64,000 nucleotides of DNA from Spirochaetota bacterium (GCA_023443865.1 JAEZST010000011.1:124001-188000); one strand, 5' to 3'. Positions 25,516 through 33,983 are shown, counted from the first letter of the stretch. A program made the numbers and translations. The notes: a model not told the origin generated them from the sequence alone.

Positions 25516-26481
25516 ATGGCTTTGATCAACCGCGTTACCCGCTCCCGATTCCTTAAGCTCGCGATGGCGACCGGGATTGCCGCGCTTATCTCGCTTTCAT
25601 GCACCCAGGATCTTTCCCTGGAGGCGGGGCCCGCTGACGCGCCGGATTTGGCTTCCATCACCCCGGGAAGCATCGTGGGAATGGGCGGCTCCAACGCGGG
25701 GCTGCCCTCGGAACGGCCCGACGGGGAAACAGCGCCGGGAGGGGAAGAGCGGGAGCTTTACTATACGGTATATACCGTTCAAAAAGGCGATATGGTCGGA
25801 AAGATCGCCGACCGATTCGGCATATCGCAGGACGCGATAATCAGCCTGAATCGCCTGAAAAACACGAGAACCATCCAGATCGGCCAGCTTCTTAAAATTC
25901 CCTCGATCGACGGCATTATCTACACGGTAAAAGAGGGGGATACCCCGGCCAGTATCGCGGACAAGTATCGGGTATCGCTGGAAAAAGTGGCCATGGCGAA
26001 CGGCATTACCGATAACGCGATTCCCGTGGGCTCCATGGTATTCCTGCCCGACGCGAAGCTCGATTGGGTGACCATTCAGGAAATCAACGGCGACCTCTTC
26101 CACAAGCCCCTGCACGGCAGCTATTACATCTCGTCCCGTTACGGTTGGCGGGCCAATCCCTTCGTGAACGCCAGAACCTTCCATAACGGAATCGACATGG
26201 CCACCGCCATGGGAACGCCCATTTACGCGGCGCTCGAAGGCACCGTCAGCGCCACGGGTTACGACGTAACCTACGGAAACTACGTCATCATCACCCATCA
26301 TTCGGGATATCAAACCCTCTACGGGCATATGTCGAAAATTCTCGCGGCAAAGGGAAAACGTGTAACGACCGCGACCAAAATCGGCCTGGTGGGAAATACC
26401 GGGCAGAGCACCGGGCCCCACGTTCATTTCACCGTATACAAGAACCGGTCGACCATTAATCCGTCGACGCTGTGGAACTAA
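25516..26481 (+). CDS. LysM/M23 peptidoglycan endopeptidase lipoprotein
   Basis: 321 residues. The signal segment ATGIAALISLSC gives a lipobox Cys near residue 29. Two LysM domains follow (YTVQKGDMVGKIADRFGI...NRLKNTRTIQIGQLLKIP and YTVKEGDTPASIADKYRV...IPVGSMVFLP). A C-terminal M23 metallopeptidase domain carries zinc ligands in FHNGIDMA (HxxxD) and GPHVHF (HxH), with GNTGQSTG between. It is expected to bind and cut or remodel cell-wall peptides in the periplasm. LytM-like proteins can also be inactive activators, but the zinc ligands are intact here. Confidence 0.9.
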   Translation: MALINRVTRSRFLKLAMATGIAALISLSCTQDLSLEAGPADAPDLASITPGSIVGMGGSNAGLPSERPDGETAPGGEERELYYTVYTVQKGDMVGKIADRFGISQDAIISLNRLKNTRTIQIGQLLKIPSIDGIIYTVKEGDTPASIADKYRVSLEKVAMANGITDNAIPVGSMVFLPDAKLDWVTIQEINGDLFHKPLHGSYYISSRYGWRANPFVNARTFHNGIDMATAMGTPIYAALEGTVSATGYDVTYGNYVIITHHSGYQTLYGHMSKILAAKGKRVTTATKIGLVGNTGQSTGPHVHFTVYKNRSTINPSTLWN

Positions 26482-26536
26482 AGGCCCGGCGAAATACGGC
26501 CGGCGCCCCGAACGGTCAAGGCGACCCTGTGCGCGC

Positions 26537-27043
26537 TCAAGCCGGGCGCTCAATCCCGAATTTTTTCACGAAAAAGTCGATATTCGTTCCCACGAACAGG
26601 CCGCACCATACGGTAACCGCGAGGCCGCATACGCTAAAGTAGGAGACGAGATATCCGGTACCGAAGGCCAGGCGCGACCAGGCGCCAATGTCGCTAAAGG
26701 GAAGGACCGCGAAGCCGACGGCGAGGGCAGCCCCCGAAACCAGCCAGCGGGTAAGCGAAACCCTGCCCCGGTCAGAGAAAAGGTCGGGATACGAGAGGCC
26801 CGCCGCGTTTATGCGCTCCATTGCCTCCCGCACGGCCGGATCGATCGCGGGTACGCCCGACCCGCACCCGTACTCGGCGGAAGAGACGGCGAGCGGGGCC
26901 GCGAGGGCGCGTTCGGCCCGGGAAAGCCGCCGGACGGCGGTTCTGCACGACGGGCACAAAAGAAGGTGCAGCGTTACCCCGAGCGGAACGGACTCGAACT
27001 TATCAAGCCCGAGATATCGATTAAAGGCCTTCTCGCAGTTCAT
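26537..27043 (-). CDS. Zinc-finger (zf-HC2) anti-sigma factor, membrane-anchored
   Basis: 168 residues. The N-terminal HLLLCPSC (HxxxCxxC), preceded by Cys3, makes the anti-sigma zinc finger. The C-terminal half has two hydrophobic helices (WLVSGAALAVGFAVLPF and YLVSYFSVCGLAVTVWCGLFVG). ATG 27043 is one base from the stop of the ECF sigma gene, the usual sigma/anti-sigma pairing. It presumably holds the sigma factor inactive at the membrane until a signal arrives; the signal is unknown. Confidence 0.82.
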   Translation of the reverse strand: MNCEKAFNRYLGLDKFESVPLGVTLHLLLCPSCRTAVRRLSRAERALAAPLAVSSAEYGCGSGVPAIDPAVREAMERINAAGLSYPDLFSDRGRVSLTRWLVSGAALAVGFAVLPFSDIGAWSRLAFGTGYLVSYFSVCGLAVTVWCGLFVGTNIDFFVKKFGIERPA

Positions 27044-27044
27044 G

Positions 27045-27614
27045 TCACGATTCTCCTTCTTCCAGCCGGTCCCGTAAGAGCTTTTTTGCCCGGAACACGT
27101 GCGACTTGATCGTATTGACCGGAAGCCCGGTCACCTCGCTGATATCCGCGTAAGGCATATCGTAAAAAAAGAACATGTCAACGCACACCCGATACCGTTC
27201 CGGCAGGTCCGAGACCGCCTCGCGAATGGCGACCTTCGTGGTAGCCCGCAGGTGCTCTTCCTCGGGTCCTTCCCCGGAATCCACGACGTCGAAGTCTTCC
27301 GCGAGTGAGGTATAGTCTTTCCGTCGCTTAATCGAGTTTATCGCGGTATTGTACGCGATTCGCATCAGCCAGGTGGAAAACCGGGACTCCCCGCGAAAGG
27401 TACCGACGGACATATACAGTTTCACCAATACGTCCTGGACGAAATCCTCAGTGTCGTCCGAATTACGGAAAAACCCGTAACCGAGGCTAAAGATTCGCTT
27501 GCGGTACTTTGAGGCGAGGGCTGCGAAGGCGGCCTGGTTCCCCGCCGCGGTTTCCCTGCAGAGGGTTAGGTCTTCCTGGGCAGAGTGAACGGCGGCTTCA
27601 GCGTTGGTCGTCAC
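27045..27614 (-). CDS. ECF RNA polymerase sigma factor
   Basis: 189 residues. The sigma region 2 stretch is YRKRIFSLGYGFFRNSDDTEDFVQDVLVKLYMSVGTFRGESRFSTWLMRIAYNTAIN (read in pieces). Region 4 reads LPERYRVCVDMFFFYDMPYADISEVTGLPVNTIKSHVFRAKKLLRDRL, a canonical HTH. Overlap of 17 nt with the upstream small membrane protein gene and a 1-nt gap to the anti-sigma gene show co-translation. No target promoter could be recognised in the window. Confidence 0.93.
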   Translation of the reverse strand: MTTNAEAAVHSAQEDLTLCRETAAGNQAAFAALASKYRKRIFSLGYGFFRNSDDTEDFVQDVLVKLYMSVGTFRGESRFSTWLMRIAYNTAINSIKRRKDYTSLAEDFDVVDSGEGPEEEHLRATTKVAIREAVSDLPERYRVCVDMFFFYDMPYADISEVTGLPVNTIKSHVFRAKKLLRDRLEEGES

Positions 27615-27966
27615 GCTGTTTTACGTACCGGCGGGTCGCGAAGTAGAAAGCCAAGAGGCTTATTCCCAGCGCGAAAGGTATGAGGCCGCCCAAAAGGGTG
27701 TAGCTAATGCCCTCGATCACGAGAAACAGGAGCGAAAGCACCAGTCCCGAACCCGTAAGCAAAAAGCCGGCCAATACGGAAAACAGATAAAGATCGAAAA
27801 TCGGGCGCGTATAGATGCCGCGCTCGATTTGCCTGACAATTTGGCGATGTCGCCAAAGAAGATAGAAGAAAATCACCACCGCGCCCATTACGATTCCCAC
27901 GATGGGGATTACCGCAAGGACAACCTGCGCGGCGGGCACCGCATCCGCGGCACCGAATCCAGACAT
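27598..27966 (-). CDS. Small integral membrane protein next to an ECF sigma factor
   Basis: 122 residues with three hydrophobic helices (VVLAVIPIVGIVMGAVVIFFYLLW, LYLFSVLAGFLLTGSGLVLSLLF and LLGGLIPFALGISLLAFYFA) and a charged loop HRQIVRQIERGIYTRP between the first two. This resembles small DUF6249-type membrane proteins often linked to ECF systems; the match is from memory. Strong Shine-Dalgarno AGGAGG before ATG 27966. Its 3' end overlaps the sigma gene, so it may be part of the sensing circuit. Confidence 0.7.
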   Translation of the reverse strand: MSGFGAADAVPAAQVVLAVIPIVGIVMGAVVIFFYLLWRHRQIVRQIERGIYTRPIFDLYLFSVLAGFLLTGSGLVLSLLFLVIEGISYTLLGGLIPFALGISLLAFYFATRRYVKQRDDQR

Positions 27967-28020
27967 ACCTACCTCCTACCCGATTTTGACACGTACGCGC
28001 CGGATCGGGTTGCGTTTTTC

Positions 28021-28503
28021 TCAATCAAGCACCGAATATTCGGTAAAAAATAGGCGGTGAACGGTTCCCGTCTCGAGAATTCCGTTTATCGCGCCCAAGA
28101 CGGCGGCCTTTACCCCCGTCTCGCCCAACTTTTCCAAATCGGCCTTCGTTTGCCGCCGAAACCATGCGGTAATCGCGGAACGAATAAGCGATTTCTTTGC
28201 CGTCAGTTCTTCGCGGAAGGCGATATCCGCCGGATCGTAGGCGAAAACCGGAATGGCCACCACCACCGCGGGATCAGTGTCGGCGGTAGGGGCTCGAAGC
28301 GCGCCCAAGTCCGTAAACATGCCTTCCGCGGGAAGGTCGGGGGGAATCGAGTCTCCCGAATAGGCTCGGTACCCCGGATGGGCCCGCCCCGAGGCGAAAG
28401 CCCAAGCCGTCGTGCCGACGATGACGACCAATAGCGACGCCGCGACGCATAGCAATACCGTTTCCAGTACCGGAATGCGCGACTTGTGTCCCTTACGGCG
28501 CAT
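28021..28503 (-). CDS. FliL-like single-pass membrane protein
   Basis: 160 residues with one N-terminal transmembrane helix (VLLCVAASLLVVIVGTTAWAF) and a periplasmic domain. The segments FREELTAKKSLIRSAITAWFRRQ and the C-terminal GTVHRLFFTEYSVLD resemble the flagellar stator-associated FliL, whose last strand reads VxFTEFxxQ. The lack of flagellar neighbours lowers certainty. It overlaps hflX by 11 nt and appears to be co-transcribed with it and with the ECF module. Confidence 0.55.
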   Translation of the reverse strand: MRRKGHKSRIPVLETVLLCVAASLLVVIVGTTAWAFASGRAHPGYRAYSGDSIPPDLPAEGMFTDLGALRAPTADTDPAVVVAIPVFAYDPADIAFREELTAKKSLIRSAITAWFRRQTKADLEKLGETGVKAAVLGAINGILETGTVHRLFFTEYSVLD

Positions 28504-29770
28504 TTTCTTCGGCCTCCCTATACGGCGCGAGCGCCGCAGCTAGCCGGCCCGCGGCCCGAACGCGAAGAAGGATCAACCCGTCTTCGTATGCGGTCTCAAT
28601 GACGGAACCTTCCCGGTAGGCCCAGGCGAGGAGATCGCCCCGGTCGGAAGGCAGACGGTATCGGCCTTCTTCGCCGGCGAGCAGGCTATCGATCCGGCTC
28701 GAGAACGCGTCGAACCCCGTTCTTTCCAAAACGCTCATGGGCACGGCGTCGGGAAACTCGGCTTTCAGCCGCGCGCGGGAGAATTCGTCCAGCCGATCCC
28801 ATTTGTTCAGCACCAGAAGCGACGGTCGGTCCGCGGCCCCAACCTCGGCTAAAACCTGTTTGGTCGTTTCGTACTGCGCTATTAGGTCCGGATCGGAGGC
28901 GTCGAGCAATACGATCACGGCGTCGGCAAAGGCCGCCTCCTCCAGGGTCGCGTGGAAGGCGTCCACCAGGCTGTGCGGCAGGTTACGTATGAAGCCCACC
29001 GTGTCGGTCATGAGTACCGTGCGGCCGGTAGGGAGCGCGAATCGACGGGTTGTGGGGTCGAGCGTGGCAAAGAGCTTGTCCTCGCTGAGCACCCCCGCGC
29101 CCGTTAACGCGTTTAATAGGCTCGACTTACCGACGTTGGTATAGCCCACGATCGCGCAGGAGGGAACGGGTATCCGCTCCCGGCGCTTTCTTCGGCTCGC
29201 GCGGTCTTTGCGTACCGCGGCTATTTCCCGCTTTATCTGGGCGATCCGGTTCGTAACGGACCGTCGGTCCAATTCCAGCTGGGTCTCGCCCGCTCCCTTG
29301 GTGCCGTATCGCCCGCCCCGCTGCCGGGAAAGGGCCTCGTAGGTATGGGCGAGCCGGGGCAGGGAATATTCAAGCCGGGCCAACTCAACCTGTAAGGTCG
29401 CCTCCCGGGTCATGGCCCGATCGGCGAATATGCGGATAATCACTTCCTGCCGGTCGAGACAGGTCAGTTCAGAGGCTTTTTCCCAGTTACGCTGCTGCGT
29501 GGGCGAAATTTCAAAGTCAAAGACGATGAGTTCCGCGCCATGGTCCTTCGCCTGCGCGATTATCCCTTCCGCCTTTCCCGCGCCCATCCCGAACCGGGGG
29601 GAAGGCTCGTTTCGGCGGAGAACCGCGGAGGAGACGACCTCATAGCCGGCGGTTTCGCAAAGGCTCGCGAGTTCGCGCAGAACGTCGGAGTCGGATACTG
29701 TTTTGCCTTCGGCGCGCCCGACCAGCAATACGGGGACGGGGCGTTCCCGTTCCGTCTGAATATCAATCAT
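28493..29770 (-). CDS. hflX: GTPase HflX
   Basis: 425 residues from ATG 29770. The N-terminal HflX domain has PSPRFGMGAGKAEGI, FDFEISPTQQRNWEK and the glycine-rich linker RGGRYGTKGAGETQLELDRR. The G domain follows: GYTNVGKSSLLNAL (G1), DPTTRRF (G2), DTVGF (G3) and NKWD (G4). It splits stalled 70S ribosomes, notably after heat stress, in characterised bacteria. TATATT lies 9 nt before ATG 29770; the alternative ATG at 29791 lies upstream of that element. It leads a probable operon through to the anti-sigma factor gene. Confidence 0.93.
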   Translation of the reverse strand: MIDIQTERERPVPVLLVGRAEGKTVSDSDVLRELASLCETAGYEVVSSAVLRRNEPSPRFGMGAGKAEGIIAQAKDHGAELIVFDFEISPTQQRNWEKASELTCLDRQEVIIRIFADRAMTREATLQVELARLEYSLPRLAHTYEALSRQRGGRYGTKGAGETQLELDRRSVTNRIAQIKREIAAVRKDRASRRKRRERIPVPSCAIVGYTNVGKSSLLNALTGAGVLSEDKLFATLDPTTRRFALPTGRTVLMTDTVGFIRNLPHSLVDAFHATLEEAAFADAVIVLLDASDPDLIAQYETTKQVLAEVGAADRPSLLVLNKWDRLDEFSRARLKAEFPDAVPMSVLERTGFDAFSSRIDSLLAGEEGRYRLPSDRGDLLAWAYREGSVIETAYEDGLILLRVRAAGRLAAALAPYREAEENAP

Positions 29771-29887
29771 TATGGGGTTAATATACCTCATCTTCGCTCA
29801 TGATTTAAACCGTTAACTCCGATATAGTAATAGACCCGCGTCCGCCCATTCGGGCTTGCCGCGGTTAAAAAAGTAACGGGAGGAGCC

Positions 29888-32221
29888 GTGCGTACCGCGC
29901 CAAAACTCGCGCTCAGTCTAATCATCTCATCGCTCCTCTTCGCGGGATTGGCGGCCGCGGCGTACGCGGGCCTCTTCGGGGTACTGGAAACGAAGTTTTA
30001 CCAGCCCACGGTCATCGTCGGGTACGAGGAACGGCTTAAGGCCATTTCGGAGGGCCTTTCCGACTGGCACGACTCTAACGTAGGCGAATTCAAGGCGTTT
30101 ATCGCCGCCGACCCCGTCCGCAGAAGCCTCCTTCCGAACCAGAGCGCCCAGGACGTCTTCGACCGCACGAACCTTGCCGGAGACCTGATGTCGCGCCTTC
30201 CGGGCCTCGTCGGAATCAGGATCATCGATTCCGGAGACCCGACCCTCGCCGAATCCGAGGACCGGGGAACCAGAAGGATACATTTCAGCACCTTCCCGTC
30301 GGATATCCTAAAAAAGGAAGATTTCCAGGTCGCCTACGAAATGTACGGCAGAAACGGGGGAGAACTCCCGTTCAAGACCATAGCGCGGGCCGACGGGGAA
30401 CAGCCTCTTTTAACCTTCGACTCCGAATCTGACCGATTCGTATACTCCTTCCCGTTTTACGACGGGTATTCCACGTGGCGCGGAACGGCGGTCTTCTATC
30501 TAACCGCCCGGTCGGCCGTTCAGGGCCTCGTGGGGAAAAACCTGCTCCGCCTGAGCGACGAATTCACGTTGATCGGGAAGCCCGGCGATCCGGCAAGCGG
30601 TTCGGTTCTGGGCCTCCCCCGCACGGGCCGGGATATCCTCTCCGAGGCGATACTCGCCCGTTGGTCGCGAAACGATTTCCTGACCGATCGGATCGTGGAT
30701 ACCGAAGATTCAGGCTGGGTCCTCGTCTCCTTACCCTCCGGAAAGTGGGGAAACGCGGGCGAGGTGGTAGATGAACGACTCTTCGCGTTCCCTCCCGCGG
30801 TGAGGGCGCTCTTCCTTACGGTAAGCTTCCTCACCATTTTTCTCGTTATCTTCCTTATCTTTAACCTGCGCCAAGACCCGATGCTCGTCGCGCGAATGCG
30901 CATTCGCCGTCTCCAGGGGCAGTTGCTGCAGGAAATTCTCGAAAAGACCGACGAGGTTCGCTGGGAAGACGTCCGCGCGAGCCTTGCCTATCGAAAACAC
31001 GACGTCGCTTCGGAAATCCAAAAGTCCTTCCCGAGGCGGATCAGAAAGCGCCATGGCAAGGAAATCGACATCCTGCTCGACCAGAGTTGGGACGAAATAC
31101 TGGCCGCGATCGGCAATCAGGAGGCCCGGGAGAATACCCGGATCGACACCGATGGCATCCGGTACATGCTGGAGCAAGTACTCCAGAACAACGCCATCTC
31201 TCTCAATCTCACCGGCGTCAATGCGGCGCCGGTTTCCGCCGTTAAAGCCAAACCGAAGGCAGCGCCGCAACCGATTGAGGTCGAAGAGCTTTCGGACGTT
31301 GAGGAACTTTCGGACGTCGAAGAGCTTTCAGACGTCGAGGAGCTTTCGGAACCCGAGGAACTTTCGGACGTCGAAGAGCTTTCGGACGTCGAAGAGCTTT
31401 CGGAACCCGAAGAGCTTTCAGAGGTCGAGGAGCTTTCAGAACCCGAAGAGCTTTCAGAGGCCGAGGAGCTTTCAGAACCCGAGGAGCCTTCAGAGGCCGA
31501 GGAGCCTTCCGAACCCGGGCCGAAAGACGAACTCCCCGACGAACTTGACCCGGCATACATCATCGACGATCTCTCGGTCATTGGCGACGTATCGGCGATC
31601 AACGAGACTGACTTTTTCACGATCGATATGGACCTGTACGGTCACGATCCCGATGCCGACGTTTTCGGCGACGATTTTGGGGACGAAACCCTCGAGGTGG
31701 AGGAAGTCGAGTACCTGGAAGGGGAGTGGGAACCAGAACTCCTGGAAGTCGCGAACGACGACGAGCTTGCGAACTTCGTGGAAAGCCTGGAACCCGATTC
31801 CGTCCTCGTGTACAATTTTGAGGAATCGCCCGCGGACATCCTCACCTCGCCCGTATTTGACATGGAAGACGAGGCCGTCGCGCTTCCCGAAGACTTTCGC
31901 ATCGGCGCGCCCGATTTTACTTCTCTTGATGCCCTAAATAACGAGGAAGCGACGCCCGTGAGCTACATCGACGCGTTTTTGGAAAAGAAGCCGGTATTGG
32001 ATCTCGCCATGTACACCGGCGGTCAGGTTTTTGAATTGCTGGAAGTGGTCGGAGACGAAGATATCGAAGAGCTTGCGGATTTGGAAGAAAGCTCCCGGGC
32101 GGCGGAGGAATCGATCCTTTCTGCCGACGGCCTTTTCCTCGTGGATCCGGGCGTTACGAGCCGCGTTTCCAAGGAACTGGACCCCGAATTCAAGGAATTG
32201 GTGGATTCGGTGCTGCGTTAG
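29888..32221 (+). CDS. Two-TM protein with Cache-like extracytoplasmic region and acidic hexapeptide repeats
   Basis: 777 residues from GTG 29888 with strong Shine-Dalgarno GGGAGGAG. There is an N-terminal helix (residues ~7-30), an extracytoplasmic region of ~270 residues with VGIRIIDSGDPTLAES and FSFPFYDGYSTWRGTAVFYL that looks like a Cache/PAS sensor domain, and a second helix (ALFLTVSFLTIFLVIFLIFNL, ~305-325). A basic helical segment follows, then 13 copies of a six-residue Glu-rich repeat (residues 465-542), then a very acidic tail. No catalytic or signalling output domain is recognised. The 3' end overlaps the convergent HAD gene by 4 nt. Confidence 0.75.
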   Translation: MRTAPKLALSLIISSLLFAGLAAAAYAGLFGVLETKFYQPTVIVGYEERLKAISEGLSDWHDSNVGEFKAFIAADPVRRSLLPNQSAQDVFDRTNLAGDLMSRLPGLVGIRIIDSGDPTLAESEDRGTRRIHFSTFPSDILKKEDFQVAYEMYGRNGGELPFKTIARADGEQPLLTFDSESDRFVYSFPFYDGYSTWRGTAVFYLTARSAVQGLVGKNLLRLSDEFTLIGKPGDPASGSVLGLPRTGRDILSEAILARWSRNDFLTDRIVDTEDSGWVLVSLPSGKWGNAGEVVDERLFAFPPAVRALFLTVSFLTIFLVIFLIFNLRQDPMLVARMRIRRLQGQLLQEILEKTDEVRWEDVRASLAYRKHDVASEIQKSFPRRIRKRHGKEIDILLDQSWDEILAAIGNQEARENTRIDTDGIRYMLEQVLQNNAISLNLTGVNAAPVSAVKAKPKAAPQPIEVEELSDVEELSDVEELSDVEELSEPEELSDVEELSDVEELSEPEELSEVEELSEPEELSEAEELSEPEEPSEAEEPSEPGPKDELPDELDPAYIIDDLSVIGDVSAINETDFFTIDMDLYGHDPDADVFGDDFGDETLEVEEVEYLEGEWEPELLEVANDDELANFVESLEPDSVLVYNFEESPADILTSPVFDMEDEAVALPEDFRIGAPDFTSLDALNNEEATPVSYIDAFLEKKPVLDLAMYTGGQVFELLEVVGDEDIEELADLEESSRAAEESILSADGLFLVDPGVTSRVSKELDPEFKELVDSVLR
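31280..31513 (+). repeat. 18-bp in-frame tandem repeat, 13 copies
   Basis: Each unit encodes a hexapeptide of the form (V/P/A)EE(L/P)S(D/E). Units are near-identical in DNA (GTCGAAGAGCTTTCGGAC and variants), with P- and V-type units partly alternating. This suggests slippage-driven expansion. Copy number is likely to vary between strains. Confidence 0.9.
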
Positions 32222-33006
32222 GCCTTTTTGCGCGAGAGAATCACCTCTGCGATTTCCGCGAAGCCCGCCCCGTAGGGCTTCGACGCGACCCAGGCCGGTT
32301 TATGTTCCATAATCGGGAGCCATTGGCCCACGTTCGCCACCGCGCAGGCGTTCGGAAAATGAGCGAACATCGGCTCGTCGTTCGGGGCGTCGCCCACGTA
32401 CAGAACCCGCTCCCGGTCCCGCCCGTCGTCGTACCCCTCGCGTAGCCGCAAAAAGCGGAGGGCAGCGTCCCGCTTATTGAAATCCCCGATCCAGCAATTA
32501 ACGTGAATCGAGCTTGGTTTTGCCTGGCATCCCCTCGCCTCGAATATCCGCACGATCCGCGCCGTTTCCTCTCGCGTCAGGGGAGGGTCTATCCGCTCCG
32601 CGTGGTCTATGGCGTAATCGTACCGGCGTAAATGGTTATCGGTCGCGGGCTTGGCGCGTTCGACCGACCGGTAGGCCTCTTCCGCGGCAAGGCGTATGCG
32701 CGGGTCATTGTTGGGGGCCGCGCCGGGAAACGGGAACTCGCCCGATTCGTCGAACGCGATGGCCCCGTTTTCGGCGATGGCGCCGTGAATCGGCCATTCC
32801 TGAAGGTGCACGCTACCCCAGCCCGCCGAGCGTCCGGTCACCGCGATGAGCCGGAATCCCGCCGCGTTAAGATCGCAGAGGGCGGCATACGCCTCGCTTA
32901 CCAGCTTTCCGCCTTCCGTCATGGTATCGTCAATGTCCGTAAGTATCCAGCGTAAATTCCGGATCGTCCGCGCGGGCATTTCCGCTATGGGGCGCATAGT
33001 CGTCAT
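32218..33006 (-). CDS. HAD-superfamily hydrolase (Cof/MPGP type)
   Basis: 262 residues. HAD motifs: LTDIDDTMTEGG (I, nucleophile Asp), LIAVTGRSAGW (II), and VLYVGDAPNDEPMFAHF (IV), with a C2-type cap between ~80 and 190. The wording GDAPNDEPMF is typical of sugar-phosphatase-like members such as mannosyl-3-phosphoglycerate phosphatase; the substrate is not predictable. ATG 33006 lies 8 nt after a TTGACT-17-CATACT promoter and has no Shine-Dalgarno. Confidence 0.82.
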   Translation of the reverse strand: MTTMRPIAEMPARTIRNLRWILTDIDDTMTEGGKLVSEAYAALCDLNAAGFRLIAVTGRSAGWGSVHLQEWPIHGAIAENGAIAFDESGEFPFPGAAPNNDPRIRLAAEEAYRSVERAKPATDNHLRRYDYAIDHAERIDPPLTREETARIVRIFEARGCQAKPSSIHVNCWIGDFNKRDAALRFLRLREGYDDGRDRERVLYVGDAPNDEPMFAHFPNACAVANVGQWLPIMEHKPAWVASKPYGAGFAEIAEVILSRKKA

Positions 33007-33043
33007 GGTTGGAAAGTATGCAGGTGAGGAAGGGGGGAGTCAA
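33007..33043 (-). promoter_or_regulatory. Leaderless promoter of the HAD hydrolase gene
   Basis: TTGACT (complement of 33038-33043), 17-nt spacer, CATACT (complement of 33015-33020), 8 nt, ATG 33006. Confidence 0.6.
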
Positions 33044-33075
33044 TCGCCCAGGGCGCGAAACGGGTTAAATATCGG

Positions 33076-33498
33076 TTAACCGCGGCCCGGACGGCGCGCG
33101 GACGACGTCCGGTCGCGTTCGGCGATCAGGAGGGCCACGATCTCCTCGTCCGCCGGGGCGAAAAGATAGTCTTCCATCTCCCCCACGGATACCCAGCGAA
33201 TGTCGTCGTGATCGTGCAGCCTCATGCGGCCGCCGACCATGACGGCGCGGACCGCGATAAGGCGCACCACCTTGTCGCCGTAGTCGTAAACCGATTCCGC
33301 GAAGGCGCCGCCGGTTTCGATATGAACGTCCATCTCCTCGCGAAGCTCGCGGACGGCGCAAGATTCCGCCGTCTCGCCCTCTTCGATCTTTCCGCCCGGG
33401 AATTCCCAGTAACCCCCCAGGCTAATCTCGGGCTTCCTTCGCGCGATGAGGATCCTGCCTTCGCGGTTTTCAATGACCGCCGCGGCTACGTCTATCAT
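33076..33498 (-). CDS. NUDIX hydrolase (MutT-like)
   Basis: 140 residues. The NUDIX box is complete: GGKIEEGETAESCAVRELREE fits Gx5Ex7REUxEExGU, preceded by GGYWEFPG. The N-terminal MIDVAAAVIENREGRILIARRKPEI resembles MutT/CTP-type 8-oxo-dGTP diphosphatases. It probably sanitises oxidised nucleotides, but NUDIX specificity is broad. The start codon ATG 33498 lies 6 nt after a TATACT box; the longer frame to 33534 is the promoter itself. Divergent from the thioesterase gene. Confidence 0.85.
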   Translation of the reverse strand: MIDVAAAVIENREGRILIARRKPEISLGGYWEFPGGKIEEGETAESCAVRELREEMDVHIETGGAFAESVYDYGDKVVRLIAVRAVMVGGRMRLHDHDDIRWVSVGEMEDYLFAPADEEIVALLIAERDRTSSARRPGRG

Positions 33499-33563
33499 GC
33501 CTTGAGTATAGGCCCGGGTCGCGAAGATTGTCAAAACGGACGGCGCCGGGTATGCTATTCGCC
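33499..33563. promoter_or_regulatory. Compact bidirectional leaderless promoter with shared -35 heptamer
   Basis: Plus: TTGTCA (33528-33533), 17-nt spacer, TATGCT (33551-33556), 7 nt, ATG 33564. Minus: TTGACA (complement of 33529-33534), 18-nt spacer, TATACT (complement of 33505-33510), 6 nt, ATG 33498. The -35 boxes overlap in TTGTCAA (33528-33534), the mirror image of the arrangement at 13654-13660. Confidence 0.75.
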
Positions 33564-33968
33564 ATGAAACACACCGCGAAACTCACCGTTCGCTCATACG
33601 AGCTCGATTCCTACAACCACGTGAATAACGCCGTCTATCTGGAATACCTTGAATACGCGCGCATGGAATACCTTCGCGCGATCGGCTTCGACTACAATGC
33701 CCTCGTCGGCGCGGGATATGCCCTTTTCATTTCCCGGGTGGACATTCGCTACCGCGTGCCCGCGGTTCTCTTCGACGAGCTTTCGATCGAGGTTATCCCG
33801 ATAAAGGCGGGTAAGGTCTCCGGCACGTTCCGTCAGGAAATCAAAAACCAGCGGGGGGAGCTGTGCGCCGAGGCGGAGGTCAGCTGGGGCTGCGTCGACC
33901 GGACCGGCAAACCCTCGAAGATTCCGGCGGAACTCTTAGTTCCCGGCTTTAGCCCCGAAACGAACTGA
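33564..33968 (+). CDS. Acyl-CoA thioesterase (YbgC/FadM, hot-dog fold)
   Basis: 134 residues. The signature YELDSYNHVNNAVYLEYLEYARMEYL carries the catalytic Asp (SYELDSYNHVNN) of 4-hydroxybenzoyl-CoA thioesterase-like proteins. FISRVDIRYRVPAVLFDEL continues the hot-dog sheet. It hydrolyses acyl-CoA thioesters; chain preference is unknown. ATG 33564 is fixed by the leaderless promoter, and ATG 33552 lies inside the -10. Confidence 0.87.
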   Translation: MKHTAKLTVRSYELDSYNHVNNAVYLEYLEYARMEYLRAIGFDYNALVGAGYALFISRVDIRYRVPAVLFDELSIEVIPIKAGKVSGTFRQEIKNQRGELCAEAEVSWGCVDRTGKPSKIPAELLVPGFSPETN

Positions 33969-33983
33969 CCCCCGCGCCTCGGG

